7,000 nt of DNA from Xanthobacteraceae bacterium (GTDB taxonomy: Bacteria; Pseudomonadota; Alphaproteobacteria; Rhizobiales; Xanthobacteraceae). The DNA is taken from assembly GCA_019746355.1 (NCBI GenBank), contig JAIESC010000108.1, forward strand, positions 1-7,000. The letters run 5' to 3'. Made by a program: the position numbers and the translations under genes. This document shows positions 1 to 5,350 of the stretch, piece after piece (the stretch's first letter is position 1; every line of letters starts with the position of its first letter). The notes beneath the pieces were generated by a model. The model made no database searches. It was given only the letters and a program-made list of their open reading frames with translations, and had not been told where the DNA came from.

Positions 1-100
1 GATCCTCAGGGGTTGGAAGGTCGTGGAAAACCAATCCTAACCTCCCGACCACCCGCCGACCCTGCATAGGATCTACACGCCCAAGCACAGGAGCACACCC

Positions 101-484
101 ATGCAAGTCATCGACCTCAACCGGCAGCCGGCCGAGGAATGGCGGCAGGGCGTGCTGACGCGGATGTGCAGCTCCGCGACCAACGGTGCGGGCCAGCTTT
201 GCATCTTCGAGCAGTGGTGCGATGTCGGCCACGGCGCGCCGACGCATCTGCACGCGGTCGAGGAGGTTCTGCACGTGCTCGACGGGCAGGCGGAAGTCTG
301 GATCGGCGATGCGCGCGCGACACTGACCGCCGGCCAGCTGGTGGTCGTGCCCGCCGGGCGCAAGCATGGCTTCTCGAACACCGGCAGCTCGACCTTGCAT
401 ATCCGCTCGACGCTGGCCTCGCCGGTGTTCGAGGCGGCCTACGACGACAAGCGCGAAACGCCCCGGCGCTGGCTGCCGGCCTGA
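101..484 (+). CDS. small single-domain cupin protein
   Basis: The 127-residue product is one cupin beta-barrel domain with no other domain. Both consensus cupin motifs are intact. Motif 1 has G43, H49, H51, E55 and G62 in exact G-x5-HxH-x3-E-x6-G spacing. Motif 2 has G78, P84, G86, H89 and N93 in exact G-x5-PxG-x2-H-x3-N spacing. H49, H51, E55 and H89 are the expected metal ligands, so a metal-binding fold is well supported. The substrate and reaction cannot be read from sequence, because the family includes dioxygenases, isomerases and pure binding proteins. No signal peptide is seen, so it is probably cytoplasmic. The ATG start is supported by an AGGAG at 89-93 with a 7-base spacer. It stands alone on the + strand, 180 bp ahead of apt and separated from it by repeats, so cotranscription is doubtful. 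Confidence 0.9.
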   Translation: MQVIDLNRQPAEEWRQGVLTRMCSSATNGAGQLCIFEQWCDVGHGAPTHLHAVEEVLHVLDGQAEVWIGDARATLTAGQLVVVPAGRKHGFSNTGSSTLHIRSTLASPVFEAAYDDKRETPRRWLPA

Positions 485-526
485 TCAATTGTTGCGCGGA
501 GCCGCAGGCTTCGCCACAGTGCGCCC

Positions 527-636
527 GGCCATAGCGCGTCGACCCGGCTTCGCTCGCTGCGCGAGCTACGGCGGGCTGAAGTCCGCCGTAGCGCGTGAGC
601 GCGAAGGCGGAAGACGCGCGTGGACGCGCTTATGCC
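527..636. repeat. REP-like palindrome split by a second palindromic element
   Basis: Bases 529-541 match 1349-1361 at 13 of 13 positions. Bases 611-634 match 1362-1385 at 20 of 24. In the second copy these two blocks are directly adjacent. Here they are separated by exactly 69 bp (542-610). The outer arms (531-540 and 623-633) pair with one bulged base. The unit therefore looks like the same palindromic repeat as at 1346-1389, interrupted near its centre. It resembles dispersed intergenic palindromes of Bradyrhizobium-type genomes (recollection, not a search). Its right end overlaps upstream in-frame start codons of the apt frame. Confidence 0.75.
542..610. repeat. inner palindromic element inserted in the REP-like unit
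   Basis: This 69-bp block forms its own hairpin. Bases 565-574 pair perfectly with 583-592 around an 8-base loop. The outer arms cttcgc (548-553) and gcgaag (601-606) are also complementary, with imperfect pairing between. It interrupts the repeat whose uninterrupted copy is at 1346-1389. No clear target-site duplication is visible at its ends. It contains no credible coding sequence. It may be a second family of dispersed palindrome, but only one copy is present in this window. Confidence 0.6.
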
Positions 637-664
637 GCCCTTCCGCGGCTTTCCGGGATTTTTC

Positions 665-1213
665 ATGCCGTCCGATTCGCTCGAATTCGACCTTCGCTCC
701 TCGATCCGCAGCATTCCCGATTATCCGAAGCCGGGGATCATGTTCCGCGACATCACCACGCTGCTCGGCAACGCGCGCGCGTTCCGCCGCGCGGTCGACG
801 AGCTGGTGCAGCCCTGGGCCGGCTCCAAGATCGACAAGGTCGCGGGCATGGAGGCGCGCGGCTTCATCCTCGGCGGCGCGGTGGCGCATCAGGTGTCGGC
901 GGGCTTCATCCCGATCCGCAAGAAGGGCAAGCTGCCGCACAAGCGGGTCAGCATCGCCTATTCGCTCGAATACGGCCTCGACGAGATGGAGATGCACGAG
1001 GATGCGGTGAGCAAGGGCGAGAAGGTGATCCTGGTGGACGACCTGATCGCGACCGGCGGCACGGCCGAGGGCGCGGTGAAGCTCCTGAAGCAGCAGGGCG
1101 CCGACGTGCTCGCCGCCTGCTTCATCATCGACCTGCCGGAGCTCGGCGGCGCGGACAAGATCAGGAAGCTCGGCGTGCCGGTGCGGACGCTGATCGCGTT
1201 CGAGGGGCATTGA
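665..1213 (+). CDS. apt: adenine phosphoribosyltransferase
   Basis: Apt converts adenine and PRPP to AMP and pyrophosphate in purine salvage, in the cytoplasm. The 182-residue product matches the usual length of about 180. The PRPP-binding motif [13 protein letters not shown] is at 121-133. The family N-terminal pattern [15 protein letters not shown] is at 16-30. The region [14 protein letters not shown] (61-74) and the flexible-loop segment RKKGKLP (85-91) are also typical. The frame stays open upstream to a GTG at 620 and an ATG at 632, but both lie in or at the edge of a repeat and would add an atypical 11-15 residue extension. The ATG at 665 gives family-standard length, although its ribosome site is weak (at most GGGA near 654-657). 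It converges on the ATPase gene ending at 1443. The function is certain; the start is probable. Confidence 0.96.
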   Translation: MPSDSLEFDLRSSIRSIPDYPKPGIMFRDITTLLGNARAFRRAVDELVQPWAGSKIDKVAGMEARGFILGGAVAHQVSAGFIPIRKKGKLPHKRVSIAYSLEYGLDEMEMHEDAVSKGEKVILVDDLIATGGTAEGAVKLLKQQGADVLAACFIIDLPELGGADKIRKLGVPVRTLIAFEGH

Positions 1214-1256
1214 GCGTTCGCCTCGCACTGAATGCTAGCAACTCGGGCGGTCTCAT

Positions 1257-1412
1257 CCCTCCCCGCGAGGGGAGGTGGACGCGAGCGGTAGCGAGCGGCC
1301 GGGTGGGGAGAAGGTGCGTCTTGTCGCTGGCTTCTCCCCACCCCCGCGCCATAGCGCGTCGGAGACGCGCGTAAACGCGCTGATGGCGCGGACCCTCCCC
1401 TCGCGGGGAGGG
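1257..1412. repeat. composite inverted repeat between convergent genes
   Basis: A perfect 19-bp inverted repeat (1257-1275 with 1394-1412) encloses two further palindromes. These are a 13-bp perfect hairpin (1301-1313 with 1331-1343) and the REP-like unit at 1346-1389. The whole occupies most of the 229 bp between the apt and ATPase stop codons. Bradyrhizobium-type genomes carry similar GC-rich intergenic palindromes with ggtggggagaag arms (recollection). In RNA either strand would fold into a large structure, so it could end or stabilise both convergent transcripts. No U-tract follows, so a classical intrinsic terminator is not supported. Confidence 0.8.
1346..1389. repeat. REP-like palindrome, uninterrupted copy
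   Basis: The left arm (1346-1359) is complementary to the right arm (1375-1389) with one bulged base, giving a stem of about 14 bp around a short centre. It is the intact counterpart of the split unit at 527-636. It lies inside the larger inverted repeat 1257-1412, so both copies in this window are part of nested structures. Confidence 0.75.
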
Positions 1413-1442
1413 AGGGCACCACCCGTGCGTCAGCGAAAGCAA

Positions 1443-2231
1443 TCAGCGCCGCGCGCGCAGGAAGCCGAGCCGCTCCGGCGGGCCAAATCCGCCAAAGCTG
1501 TCGCCCCGCGTGATCGGCGGAAGCGTCGGCGCGCGGGGAAGCCGCGGCAGTTCGCCGAGCAGCAGCCGCACCTCGAGCTCGCGGAAGGTGACGAAGGTGC
1601 GGCGGATCCAGCCGTAAAGCTCGGTGGTGCCGTCCATGGTCTTGGCGGCATAGTCGAGAAACGAGAACTCGCGCTTTTCGATGATCGAACGCAACACCGG
1701 CGACAACGACGGGATCGCGACCGCCGGGCCGCCGCGCCGGGTTGGCGGGAAGTTGCCGGCGTACCTGTCGATCTGCCCGATCGCCTCGTTGAGCAGCGCC
1801 ACCAGTGCCATGTCGGGGAAGCGGCCGGCCAGCATCTTGTAGCCCTGGCGGGCGCGGTCGTCGGGATCGGCGACGAACAGCACCATGGGGGCCACGCCGC
1901 GGCGCTGCGCCTCGCGGGCGAAGTCGAGCTTCTGGTAGAGCGTGAAGAATTTTTCGAGCAGCGTGTGGTTGAGATCGATCACCTTCGGCGTGCGGTCGGG
2001 CAGCACCAACTGGTCGAACAGCGCCATCTCGCCGCGGATGTCGTTGAGGCTCGCCGCAGCCGTATAGGCCGGCAGGTAGTCGATCAGCTTGAACTCGTCG
2101 GGATTGACGTCGAAAGCCGTCACCGGCCGCCGCAGCGCGCAGAAATATTCGGTCAGCGCGCGGGCGATCAGCGTCTTGCCGGTGCGCGGGCGCGACGACG
2201 TGACGATGAAGACGGGCGTCTGCCGTTGCAT
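1443..2231 (-). CDS. diverged ParA/MinD-like P-loop ATPase, function unknown
   Basis: The product has 262 residues. A P-loop lies at the N-terminus (RPRTGKT, 14-20, K19) after a hydrophobic strand. An AFDVNP segment (39-44, D41) matches the switch I/A' position of the ParA/MinD group, and KVIDLN (83-88, D86) sits at the Walker B position. The signature lysine of the deviant Walker A motif is replaced by R14, and the following two glycines are P15 and R16. The whole N-terminal two thirds aligns by eye with the gene at 2345-3106, so it is probably a diverged paralogue. The C-terminus (about 228-262) is Pro/Arg-rich and probably unstructured. An in-frame stop 11 codons upstream, with no intervening ATG or GTG, fixes the ATG start; no strong ribosome site is seen. 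The 113-bp gap to the upstream ATPase gene holds two palindromes but no evident promoter. Biological role and cargo are unknown. Confidence 0.85.
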   Translation of the reverse strand: MQRQTPVFIVTSSRPRTGKTLIARALTEYFCALRRPVTAFDVNPDEFKLIDYLPAYTAAASLNDIRGEMALFDQLVLPDRTPKVIDLNHTLLEKFFTLYQKLDFAREAQRRGVAPMVLFVADPDDRARQGYKMLAGRFPDMALVALLNEAIGQIDRYAGNFPPTRRGGPAVAIPSLSPVLRSIIEKREFSFLDYAAKTMDGTTELYGWIRRTFVTFRELEVRLLLGELPRLPRAPTLPPITRGDSFGGFGPPERLGFLRARR

Positions 2232-2242
2232 GGCATGTGCTA

Positions 2243-2272
2243 GGGCTGTTTCAACTTCGTTGAATCAGGCCC
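2243..2272. repeat. short hairpin between the two ATPase genes
   Basis: The arms ttcaac (2250-2255) and gttgaa (2259-2264) pair around a 3-base loop. The stem continues as ctg/cag after a T-T mismatch and then as a near-complementary gggc/gccc base. It starts 12 bases upstream of the downstream ATPase start codon. No U-tract follows on the - strand, so a terminator role is weak. An effect on translation or RNA stability is possible but unproven. Confidence 0.5.
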
Positions 2273-2291
2273 GTCGCTCATTCTCCTGTTT

Positions 2292-2340
2292 GGGCACGAT
2301 CTTGTCCGAAAACCGCTTCACACTTTTCGGGATCATGCCC
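2292..2340. repeat. dispersed-type palindromic repeat
   Basis: The left arm (2292-2312) and right arm (2324-2340) are imperfectly complementary: gggcacgatc faces gatcatgccc with one mismatch, and ccgaaaa faces ttttcgg. They flank a centre reading ccgcttcacac. I recognise this pattern as a very common intergenic palindrome of Rhizobiales genomes (recollection, not a search). It lies 4 bases past the stop codon of the upstream ATPase gene and would form a stem in the - strand transcript. Confidence 0.7.
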
Positions 2341-2344
2341 GGGA

Positions 2345-3106
2345 TCAAGCCTGCTGGCGGGCCGCCCCTTTGCGTGGCTGGTCGATCTCGACCATCTCGG
2401 TCAGCTTGACGCGGTCGAACTCGGCCCAGACGTTGCCGAGCCAGTGGCGCACATAGCCGCGCAGCACGAACGAGAACGCCGCGTTCTGTCCGTCGGCCGT
2501 CTTGTTGGCGACGAACGAGACGTAAGGCACCGAGGCGAGCTCCACCTGCTCGCAGGCCATCTCGTTGAGCTTCGGGATGGTGATCTCGTGGGCGTCCTTG
2601 ATCTTCTTGAAGTAGGAATTGTAGGTCGCCGGATCCCACTCGAAGAACGTGGTGTTGTTGATGAAGTTCTTCACCAGGATGTAGTGGGCGTCGTCCATGA
2701 AGTCCGCGGTCTCGCGGATTTCCTCCAGCGAGGCGATCGAGGGGCCCAGCACGTGGAACACGGTGAAGGTGATCTGGGTCTTGGCCGCGGCATCGAGGAA
2801 GCCGATGTCGCGCAGCGCCTCGAGCGTCCTTGAGAGCTGGCCGGCGCGGATGTCGATCACCGTGATCTTGGCCTCCGAGCTCGCCAGCGTGTCGAAGATC
2901 TTCATCTGGTCGGCGGTCGAGGTGATATCGACCACGTCGGTGATCTCGGGATGGAACCGCTTGAGCGAGCCCTTCGGGGCCTCGGTGTCGAAGGCGCGGG
3001 TGGGGATGCTGTGCGCGACGAAGTAGTCGAGCAGCGACCGCGCGAGGGTGGTCTTGCCGACGCCGCCTTTGTCCGCCCCCACCAATACGACTGCCGGTTT
3101 TGCCAT
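2345..3106 (-). CDS. ParA/MinD-like ATPase, function unknown
   Basis: The 253-residue product is a SIMIBI-class P-loop ATPase of the ParA/MinD type. The deviant Walker A motif DKGGVGKTT is at 12-20, with signature lysine K13 and P-loop K18. The switch I/A' region AFDTEAP is at 38-44 (D40), and the Walker B strand ITVIDI is at 81-86 (D85). A segment YILVKNFIN (142-150) sits where family members place the base-contacting strand. There is no N-terminal DNA-binding domain like those of plasmid ParA proteins, and no C-terminal amphipathic helix like that of MinD is obvious. The start has a strong ribosome site (GGAGG, 3116-3112, 5-base spacer). No ParB, MinC/E or other partner gene is adjacent. 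Its paralogue follows 113 bp downstream. It lies 120 bp after the M48 protease gene on the same strand. Family assignment is firm; role (positioning, partition or other regulation) is open. Confidence 0.9.
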   Translation of the reverse strand: MAKPAVVLVGADKGGVGKTTLARSLLDYFVAHSIPTRAFDTEAPKGSLKRFHPEITDVVDITSTADQMKIFDTLASSEAKITVIDIRAGQLSRTLEALRDIGFLDAAAKTQITFTVFHVLGPSIASLEEIRETADFMDDAHYILVKNFINNTTFFEWDPATYNSYFKKIKDAHEITIPKLNEMACEQVELASVPYVSFVANKTADGQNAAFSFVLRGYVRHWLGNVWAEFDRVKLTEMVEIDQPRKGAARQQA

Positions 3107-3226
3107 AAGTCCCTCCGCGCCCCGCGAATCAGCGCGATATCAGGGTAACGATGGCGGGCGGGGTGGCAAATCGCGCGGGCGATTCGTTTTGGCGCTGGGG
3201 ATATCCTGGAGTTCCATCGCCCGTCG

Positions 3227-4402
3227 CTATTGGCGCGTCGGACCCCAAGGACCGGAAGGCGGACCGGTGACCTCGGGCTGCGCAGCGGGAGCGCTGCCGC
3301 CGAGCACGACCGGCGGCTCTGCGGGCAGGAAAGGTTTCGGCGGCGGGGTGCCGGCGTCGCCTTGCTCCCCGGCAGTTTGCGTCTCGTCGCCCGGCTCGGG
3401 CAGATCGAGCGGGCCGGGATCGTGGCCGCCGGCAAACTCGATGAGTGCCTTGATGCGGCTTTCAATCGGCGGATGGGTCGCGAACAGATCGGCGAAGCCC
3501 TGGCGCGGATTGTCGACGCACATCTCCATGACCGCGGAGGTCGCGCCCTCGAGCTCGCCGCGGCCCTCGATCTTGCGCAGCGCCATGATCATGGCGTCGG
3601 GGTTCTTGGTGAGCTCCACTGCGCCTGCGTCGGCGAGATATTCGCGCCGCCGCGACAGCGCGAAGCGGATCGCGGTCGAGAGCAGCCACGCCACCGCAAC
3701 GATCGCGATGGCGATGAGGACCGCGGCACCGCCGCCGCCCTTGCCGCGGTCGCTGCTGCCGCCGCCGGAGCTCGAACGGCCGCGGCTCCAGCGCACGCCG
3801 CTCTGGAAGAACATCCGGAACACCAGCTCGGCGAAGAAGCCGATGACGCCGGCGATGATCACGGCGATCACCAGCATGCGCACATCGCCGTTGCGGATGT
3901 GGGTCAATTCGTGGCCCAGCACAGCCTCGACCTCCTGGTCGTTGAGGCGGCCGAGAAGCCCGGTGGTCACCGTGATCGAATACTGCTTCTGGTTGAGGCC
4001 GCTGGCGAAGGCGTTGAGCGCCGGATCGTCCATCACCTTGAGCTTCGGCATCGGGATGCCGCGCGAGATGCAGAGGTTCTCCAGGAGATTGTAGAGACGC
4101 GGCTGCTCCTTGCGGGTGACGCCGCTGGCGCCGGTGACGGCGTCGATCAGCGACTGGTTGAACAGGTAGGCGATGGCGATCCAGAGCGCGGTGGCAACCG
4201 TCGCGAAGGGCGCGGCCCAGATCAGGTCGCGCCAGGCCGCCTGCAGCAGCCAAGCGAGCGAGGCATCGCCCATCATCGCCTCAGCGAGCAGCGCGCCCGC
4301 ATAGACCATCAGATAGACGAGGAAGAACAGGCCGAGCAGCAGCGCGATCGACCGCCGCCGGTTCGACTGGATGTGCGTGTAAAGTCCGAAGGCGGCAGCC
4401 AT
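3227..4402 (-). CDS. M48 family membrane zinc metalloprotease, HtpX-like
   Basis: The 391-residue product has the domain plan of HtpX-type proteases, which degrade or process inner-membrane proteins. The zinc motif HELTH is at 164-168 (ligands H164 and H168, catalytic E165). The third ligand is E254 in RREYLADAGA. The family motif FATHPPIESRIKAL is at 307-320. Membrane segments are likely near 18-41, 62-82, 174-198 and 226-248, with the active site on the cytoplasmic side as in HtpX (family knowledge). It is longer than E. coli HtpX (about 290 residues) because of a Gly/Ser/Arg-rich linker (205-225) between the third and fourth segments and a Pro-rich tail from about 326. The ATG has a GGGAG ribosome site with a 6-base spacer. 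It follows lemA by 28 bp, so the two are probably cotranscribed. Confidence 0.95.
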   Translation of the reverse strand: MAAAFGLYTHIQSNRRRSIALLLGLFFLVYLMVYAGALLAEAMMGDASLAWLLQAAWRDLIWAAPFATVATALWIAIAYLFNQSLIDAVTGASGVTRKEQPRLYNLLENLCISRGIPMPKLKVMDDPALNAFASGLNQKQYSITVTTGLLGRLNDQEVEAVLGHELTHIRNGDVRMLVIAVIIAGVIGFFAELVFRMFFQSGVRWSRGRSSSGGGSSDRGKGGGGAAVLIAIAIVAVAWLLSTAIRFALSRRREYLADAGAVELTKNPDAMIMALRKIEGRGELEGATSAVMEMCVDNPRQGFADLFATHPPIESRIKALIEFAGGHDPGPLDLPEPGDETQTAGEQGDAGTPPPKPFLPAEPPVVLGGSAPAAQPEVTGPPSGPWGPTRQ

Positions 4403-4430
4403 GCGCCGCTCCCGCCGTTGCCCTTGGGCG

Positions 4431-4994
4431 CTAGAACTTCACCTGCGGAGCCTTCTCGACCACGGCGCGCTCCTCGCCGACGTCGAAGAAGGTGCGCGGG
4501 GTGAAGCCGAGCGACGCCGCAAACAGCGCCGCCGGGAACTGCTGGATGCCGGTGTTGTACTCCTGCACCGCGTTGTTGAAGAAGCGGCGCGCCGCAGAAA
4601 TCTTGTTCTCCAGGTCGCCAAGCTCGGACTGAAGCTGCTGGAAGTTCTGGTTGGCCTTCAGGTCCGGATAGGCCTCGGCGAGCGCAAACAGCTTGCCGAG
4701 CGCGCCGGTCAGCATGTTCTCGGCGGCGGCCTGCTGGGCCGGGCCCTGCGCGGTCATGGCCGAGTTGCGGAGCTTCACCACCTCTTCGAGCGTGCCTCTT
4801 TCGTGGGCGGCGTAGCCTTTGACGGTCTCGACCAGGTTCGGGATGAGGTCGTGGCGCTGCTTGAGCTGCACGTCGATGTCGGCAAAGGACTGACTGACCC
4901 GCTGCCGCATGGCGACGAGCTGGTTGTAGATCATGATGATCCACAGCACGATGACGACGATCACTCCGAGAACGATCCAGCCGGTCGTGGACAT
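4431..4994 (-). CDS. lemA: LemA family membrane protein
   Basis: The 187-residue product has one N-terminal membrane segment (about 6-23) followed by a helical domain. Family hallmarks are visible: VQLKQRHDLIPNLVETVKGY (42-61), AYPDLKAN (108-115), the LxxLExKISAARRFFN-type region (about 124-140) and VQEYNTGIQQFP (143-154). LemA proteins are anchored in the membrane with a helical bundle. Their biochemical role is poorly defined, but they recur next to HtpX-like M48 proteases, as here. The start at 4994 is chosen over longer in-frame options (up to 5054) because it puts the membrane segment at the N-terminus, gives family-typical length and has AGGAG with a 7-base spacer. The upstream region is strongly structured (two perfect hairpins). 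Confidence 0.95.
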   Translation of the reverse strand: MSTTGWIVLGVIVVIVLWIIMIYNQLVAMRQRVSQSFADIDVQLKQRHDLIPNLVETVKGYAAHERGTLEEVVKLRNSAMTAQGPAQQAAAENMLTGALGKLFALAEAYPDLKANQNFQQLQSELGDLENKISAARRFFNNAVQEYNTGIQQFPAALFAASLGFTPRTFFDVGEERAVVEKAPQVKF

Positions 4995-5001
4995 CGGAAG
5001 G

Positions 5002-5006
5002 CTCCT
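5002..5006 (-). promoter_or_regulatory. lemA ribosome binding site
   Basis: AGGAG on the - strand, 7 bases before the ATG at 4994. It decides the lemA start, because the longer reading frame to 5054 would place this site inside the coding sequence and add a charged extension ahead of the membrane segment. Confidence 0.75.
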
Positions 5007-5026
5007 GCAGCGGGGACGGGAAACGG

Positions 5027-5072
5027 CCGGCCCGCGGCATGCGGGCCGGTTCAAGCGGGGCGCTCCCGCTTG
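5027..5072. promoter_or_regulatory. two perfect hairpins in the lemA leader
   Basis: Bases 5027-5035 pair perfectly with 5041-5049 (9 bp, 5-base loop). Two bases further on, 5052-5059 pair perfectly with 5065-5072 (8 bp, 5-base loop). Both stems are almost pure G+C and lie 33-78 bases upstream of the lemA start codon. If the lemA promoter is upstream, they form consecutive stems in the leader. Neither is followed by a U-tract on the - strand, so they are more likely RNA-stability or translation elements, or remnants of repeats, than terminators. Confidence 0.45.
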
Positions 5073-5140
5073 GTCGCCGCCATCATGACTTAGGTTCGAG
5101 TTCCGCCAAAGACAGCCCCAAAGAAAGCGTTGGGGACAGC

Positions 5141-5176
5141 AAAAAACCCGAGCCCTGCAAGAGGACCCGGGTTTTT
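5141..5176 (-). terminator. Rho-independent terminator of smc
   Basis: Arms 5142-5152 and 5166-5176 form a stem with aaaaacccg facing cgggttttt and one A-C mismatch, around a loop of about 13 bases. On the - strand the stem is followed by a run of T (5146-5141), as expected for a terminator of the transcript arriving from smc. A run of T also ends the + strand side, so it may work in both directions. It separates smc from the lemA-M48 unit. Confidence 0.85.
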
Positions 5177-5350
5177 GCGACCGGTCGGCGGTCGGGGGGA
5201 GGGGGGCGCCTCCCGGTCGGTTACGGGCAAATAACCGGGCTCCCCGGCGTCAGTTCCACGGGTCCAGCAAAAAATGTGGCGCGATATTTGGGCGCGGTTC
5301 CAATGGCCTCGTCAGAACCGGATACCGCTTGGACGCTGCGCCGCCGCGTT

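Larger units (their letters stand above)
4995..5350. other. 356-bp intergenic region between smc and lemA
   Basis: Going leftward from smc it holds: a small 5-bp stem straddling the smc stop codon (5343-5347 with 5355-5359); a stretch with no clear feature; a G-rich tract (5183-5208); the intrinsic terminator (5141-5176); a 6-bp stem (5116-5121 with 5130-5135); a weak candidate lemA promoter on the - strand (TTGGCG at 5109-5104 and CATGAT at 5087-5082, 16-base spacer); then the two leader hairpins and the lemA ribosome site. No convincing gene is present. The promoter call is very tentative. Confidence 0.5.

Noticed and set aside
1257..1412. CRISPR array or insertion sequence
   Set aside because: There are no regularly spaced direct repeats with unique spacers and no transposase frame. 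The structure is inverted repeats only.
1275..2243. A 322-codon + strand reading frame opposite the second ATPase gene
   Set aside because: It is the antisense shadow of a well-supported P-loop protein, starts inside the repeat, and its translation is low-complexity Arg/Ala/Gly/Val with no recognisable domain. High GC content keeps antisense frames open.
1443..3106. Plasmid or chromosomal ParAB partition locus
   Set aside because: No ParB-like gene or set of parS-like sites was seen near the ATPases, and neither protein has the N-terminal DNA-binding domain of plasmid ParA.
3230..4504. A 424-codon + strand reading frame opposite the M48 protease and part of lemA
   Set aside because: It is antisense to two genes with clear family motifs, and its product is low-complexity with no domain.
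4995..5054. N-terminal extension of lemA to an ATG at 5054
   Set aside because: The added 20 residues are Arg/Pro/Cys-rich, overlap the GC hairpins, and bury the good ribosome site at 5002-5006. The 4994 start gives normal LemA length.
5054..5086. Short - strand frame encoding an 11-residue leader-like peptide (MMAATKRERPA)
   Set aside because: It has no ribosome site and overlaps the tentative -10 of the lemA promoter. Its length is expected by chance, and no run of regulatory codons suggests attenuation.
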